DNA from: Azohydromonas australica DSM 1124
GTDB taxonomy: Bacteria; Pseudomonadota; Gammaproteobacteria; Burkholderiales; Burkholderiaceae_C
Length of the DNA: 64,000 nucleotides
Direction of reading: 5' to 3'
Assembly (NCBI RefSeq): GCF_000430725.1
Contig: NZ_AUMO01000037.1
Span: forward strand, 1 to 64,000
The notes beneath the pieces are model-generated. The model saw only the letters and a program-made list of their open reading frames with translations. It had not been told where the DNA came from and searched no databases. Positions 61,817-64,000 of this stretch are shown piece by piece. The position numbers and the translations under genes were made by a program. Each line of letters begins with the position of its first letter. The stretch's first letter is position 1.

Positions 61817-62617
61817 ATGAGGATGAAGCCCGTTACCTTCTTGCTGACCGCGGTGTGCGCGCTGGCGCTGACCGGCTGCAACATGGGCACACTGCCCGGC
61901 GCAACGCCGACGCACGTTCCGGCCGCAGCCGCGGCGGACCTGGTCTCGGGTTTCAACAACTGCCGCCAGTTCTTCCCGGGCGTGCTGCCTCGGGTTCCGG
62001 AGCTGCAAAAGCGTCAGCCGCGCGACCTCTGCTACGAAGCCTTCGCCATCCTGCACTCGGGCCGCAGCAAGACACCCGTCTTCGTCGTGGAAAGGCTCAC
62101 CGCGGCGCAGCTGGCCGACGCCAGCGACGAGGAGCGGACCAACCGCTTCTTCGCCGACACGCGCCTGCCCAGTGCCGAGCGCGCCACGCTGGACGACTAC
62201 AAGGGCAGCGGCTTCGACCGCGGCCACATGGCGCCCGCGGCCGACATGCCCAACCCCACCGCCATGGCGCAGTCGTTTTCGCTGGCCAACATGGTCCCGC
62301 AGGCCCCCGAGAACAACCGCAAGCTCTGGGCCGGACTTGAGAACGACACCCGGCGCTATGTGCGCCGCGCGAAAGGCGCGGTCTATGTCTTCACCGGGCC
62401 GGTGTACGGCGCCAGTGGCGCACAGGTCATCGGAGCCGGCCGAGTATGGGTGCCTTCACACCTTTTCAAGCTGGTCTATGACCAACAGGCGAACCGAGCC
62501 TGGGCGCATTGGAGCGAGAACAGCAACGAGGCTCGCGCGGGCAAGCCCATCACCTACGCCGAGCTCGTGCGGCGCACCGGCATCGAGTTCCTGCCCGGCA
62601 TCTCGCCCAACGACTGA
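61817..62617 (+). CDS. DNA/RNA non-specific endonuclease, predicted lipoprotein
   Basis: 266 residues. The lipoprotein signal peptide ends with lipobox LTGC at about residue 20, so the mature enzyme is membrane-anchored in the periplasm. The ββα-Me catalytic motif is FDRGHMAPAAD with the general-base His, followed by NMVPQAPENNRKLW with the metal-binding Asn. EndoG/NucA family. ATG 61817 or 61823. Likely degrades extracellular nucleic acid for nutrition. Confidence 0.9.
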   Translation: MRMKPVTFLLTAVCALALTGCNMGTLPGATPTHVPAAAAADLVSGFNNCRQFFPGVLPRVPELQKRQPRDLCYEAFAILHSGRSKTPVFVVERLTAAQLADASDEERTNRFFADTRLPSAERATLDDYKGSGFDRGHMAPAADMPNPTAMAQSFSLANMVPQAPENNRKLWAGLENDTRRYVRRAKGAVYVFTGPVYGASGAQVIGAGRVWVPSHLFKLVYDQQANRAWAHWSENSNEARAGKPITYAELVRRTGIEFLPGISPND

Positions 62618-62688
62618 AACGCGCGAGCCGCCGCCTTGGCCGGCTGCAGTGGCCGAGCCGACGCCGGTCCCGGAGTCCAGTAGGAGCG

Positions 62689-62994
62689 TCAGCAGCCCGC
62701 GTAGTTCTTCCTGCCGCTGCTCGTGATGGTGTAGGTCCCGCCGCGGGGGCCGACATGGCAAGTCGGTGATCCGGGCGACGCAGGCATGCGCTCGGCGTCC
62801 CGCGTGGTCTGGGCACCGGACGCCAGGCTGGTCGGGGGTGGCGAGGGCGCCAGCTGCGCGCGGTGGCAGTGGTAGTCGCCGGTCTTGCGGTTGTGGTGGC
62901 AGCCCTCGGCGTTCAGGCCGCCGCCGTGCGCGCCAGCTTGCGACGACACGGCGACGAGACCCGCGGCGGCAAGCAGCAGCAGGCATTTCATCAT
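62689..62994 (-). CDS. Small secreted protein with a His/Cys-rich HCH motif and a GPRGG C-terminal domain
   Basis: 101 residues. Signal peptide (KCLLLLAAAGLVAVSSQAGA), then HGGGLNAEGCHHNRKTGDYHCH, an N-terminal metal-like motif of periplasmic YHYH-type small proteins, here split as GCHHNRKTG and DYHCH. A Pro/Thr linker follows, then CHVGPRGGTYTITSSGRKNY, matching the short GPRGGxYxIxxSGRK domain known from basic-adaptor-type proteins. GGAGG is 9 bases from ATG 62994. Function unknown. Confidence 0.7.
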   Translation of the reverse strand: MMKCLLLLAAAGLVAVSSQAGAHGGGLNAEGCHHNRKTGDYHCHRAQLAPSPPPTSLASGAQTTRDAERMPASPGSPTCHVGPRGGTYTITSSGRKNYAGC

Positions 62995-63621
62995 CCCTCT
63001 GATCCTCCCCACCAAGGGTACGCGATGCCCCGATGGGCGGCGCCGCGAACGACGAACTCCTGCGGGAGGCCATGCGTACGCCATCGTGTCCCTGCGAAGT
63101 TGAGGTTGTTGGAAAGCGAGGCGCTGTCGCGTACCCGTGACCGGGCTGCCGGATACCGGAGCTGGCGTTGCCTCGTAGGTCGGACGCGGCCACCGCCTCC
63201 TGATGCGCGCAGCCTCGTGTCCCATGACTGCCGTTGGCGCTCAGGATGGCCCAATCGCAACGACCCATGGAGGCCGCCGTGCACGGCGCGAGGCCGGAAA
63301 CAGAAGTCGGTTGCGAGCCCGCCGGACAGGCGCCGCATCGATGCTGGGCGGCCCGGAAACGGGTACTACACCGCGCAGGAAGGGAGCAAACGCCCGCCCT
63401 GGCCGCCCGAGGCCATCCTACGGCCGCAGTCCTCGTCGCGGACTCTGGGCTTACCCGATGCCTCGACTTCAGGAAGTGCCCCGAGGGAGCAAGCCCAGGC
63501 GCAAGGCGTCTTGTGCCATGGGGCCGCGTTGGCCCGGATGCAGGGAAAACGCAGGCCATGGCATGTTTGCGTGGACACCGCCATCACGGTGCGACAACAA
63601 AACCATCGAGGGGGAAAGCAG
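62995..63621. other. Intergenic stretch, no gene supported
   Basis: 627 bases with several overlapping open frames, all arginine/proline/glycine-rich and without family signatures or good ribosome sites. No repeat, tRNA or clear promoter recognised. Confidence 0.45.
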
Positions 63622-64000
63622 ATGGTTCGATCTCACCTGGCCGCGGCCCTGGCGCTCGCTGCCACGTGCAGCCTGCCTGCATGGAGCCAGGAAGCGACCG
63701 CCCAGCGCATCGCCGAGGTGGCTTTGCAGGGGAACGCCGGCGCTGCACGGGCCTTCCAGGCCGCGATCCAGATGTTCACCGAGCTGGACAGCGGCGGCGT
63801 CCAGCGCGTGGTGGCCAGGGACCCCGGCGACGAGCTGCAGGTGCGTCTCGTGCGCCGGCGCCTGCGCGACATCCGCAACGCCGTCCTGCTTGGCGGGCTC
63901 GCAGGCCCGGGACACGTTCCTGGCCGCGACGTGCTGGCGCTGGGGCGGCTGGGTGGGGCCACGCCGGGCAGCCTCCTCGTGAGCTACCGCGACGTCCCGG
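63622..64000 (+). CDS. Secreted hypothetical protein, runs off the right edge
   Basis: At least 126 residues with no stop before the window ends. Signal peptide VRSHLAAALALAATCSLPAW, cleaved near WSQEA, then IAEVALQGNAGAARAFQAAI, TELDSGGVQRVVARDPGDEL and LVRRRLRDIRNAV. I recall similar proteobacterial periplasmic proteins with GGVQRVVA and DIR blocks, sometimes mislabelled aspartate carbamoyltransferase, but this is from memory. GAGGGGGAAAG precedes ATG 63622. Confidence 0.75.
   Translation, partial: MVRSHLAAALALAATCSLPAWSQEATAQRIAEVALQGNAGAARAFQAAIQMFTELDSGGVQRVVARDPGDELQVRLVRRRLRDIRNAVLLGGLAGPGHVPGRDVLALGRLGGATPGSLLVSYRDVP

Noticed and set aside
1..64000. tRNA, rRNA, riboswitch or phage genes
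   Set aside because: None recognised on either strand by eye; a covariance-model scan would be needed to exclude small RNAs.

Overview
The window reads as a GC-rich betaproteobacterial chromosome, most likely Burkholderiales (Comamonadaceae-like). Supporting features are a Bug/TctC-type periplasmic solute receptor, lysine/alanine-rich histone H1-like proteins, a family-B DNA polymerase II, methyl-accepting chemotaxis proteins, and densely packed accessory catabolic operons with uniformly high-GC codon use. No rRNA, tRNA or CRISPR array was seen.

Layout. 1-2.8 kb: the tail of one chemotaxis receptor and a complete second one. 3.1-48.8 kb: an almost unbroken catabolic island. Its parts are: (i) an FAD dehydrogenase and a cytochrome P450 opposite a glutathione S-transferase; (ii) a leftward operon with a molybdopterin oxidoreductase, two SDRs, a limonene-epoxide-hydrolase-like protein and a phosphotransferase-like protein, opposite a rightward operon with three more small NTF2-fold proteins, an MFS carrier and a VOC protein; (iii) an AraC regulator; (iv) a leftward transport block (DHA2 exporter, MDR reductase, CDGSH protein, MFS, EamA) followed by an ACMSD-type amidohydrolase; (v) a UspA-hemerythrin fusion, and a TetR regulator divergent from an acyl-CoA ligase; (vi) an SDR and a DUF2889 protein; (vii) two complete alpha/beta pairs of Rieske ring-hydroxylating oxygenases interleaved with two amidohydrolases; (viii) an aldo/keto reductase; (ix) a nine-gene leftward operon, mostly translationally coupled (SDR, hemerythrin, FAH-family hydrolase, Bug receptor, double-length CoA transferase, SDR, acyl-CoA dehydrogenase, phosphotransferase, SDR); (x) a second MFS carrier related to the first.

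The gene content fits uptake, CoA activation, oxygenation, dehydrogenation, decarboxylation or hydrolysis, and beta-oxidation-like breakdown of an alicyclic or aromatic (possibly terpenoid- or steroid-like) carboxylate. The substrate cannot be named from sequence. No ring-cleavage dioxygenase and no dedicated reductase or ferredoxin for the oxygenases or the P450 was found in the island. A recurrent AT-rich element with core TTGAACAC/GTGTTCAA sits in many of the island's promoters and looks like a shared operator.

48.8-60.2 kb: an insertion-sequence-rich stretch. It holds a decayed serine recombinase, an intact ISL3-type element, an IS5-type remnant, an intact IS630-type element and an IS1182-type transposase. 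Between them lie a small Ca-binding-repeat secreted protein, a membrane protein/ferredoxin pair, a lone ABC-type ATPase next to polB, and H1-like genes. 60.3-64 kb: housekeeping or accessory small genes (PEBP-like protein, XRE regulator, lipoprotein endonuclease, two small secreted proteins, the last one running off the window).
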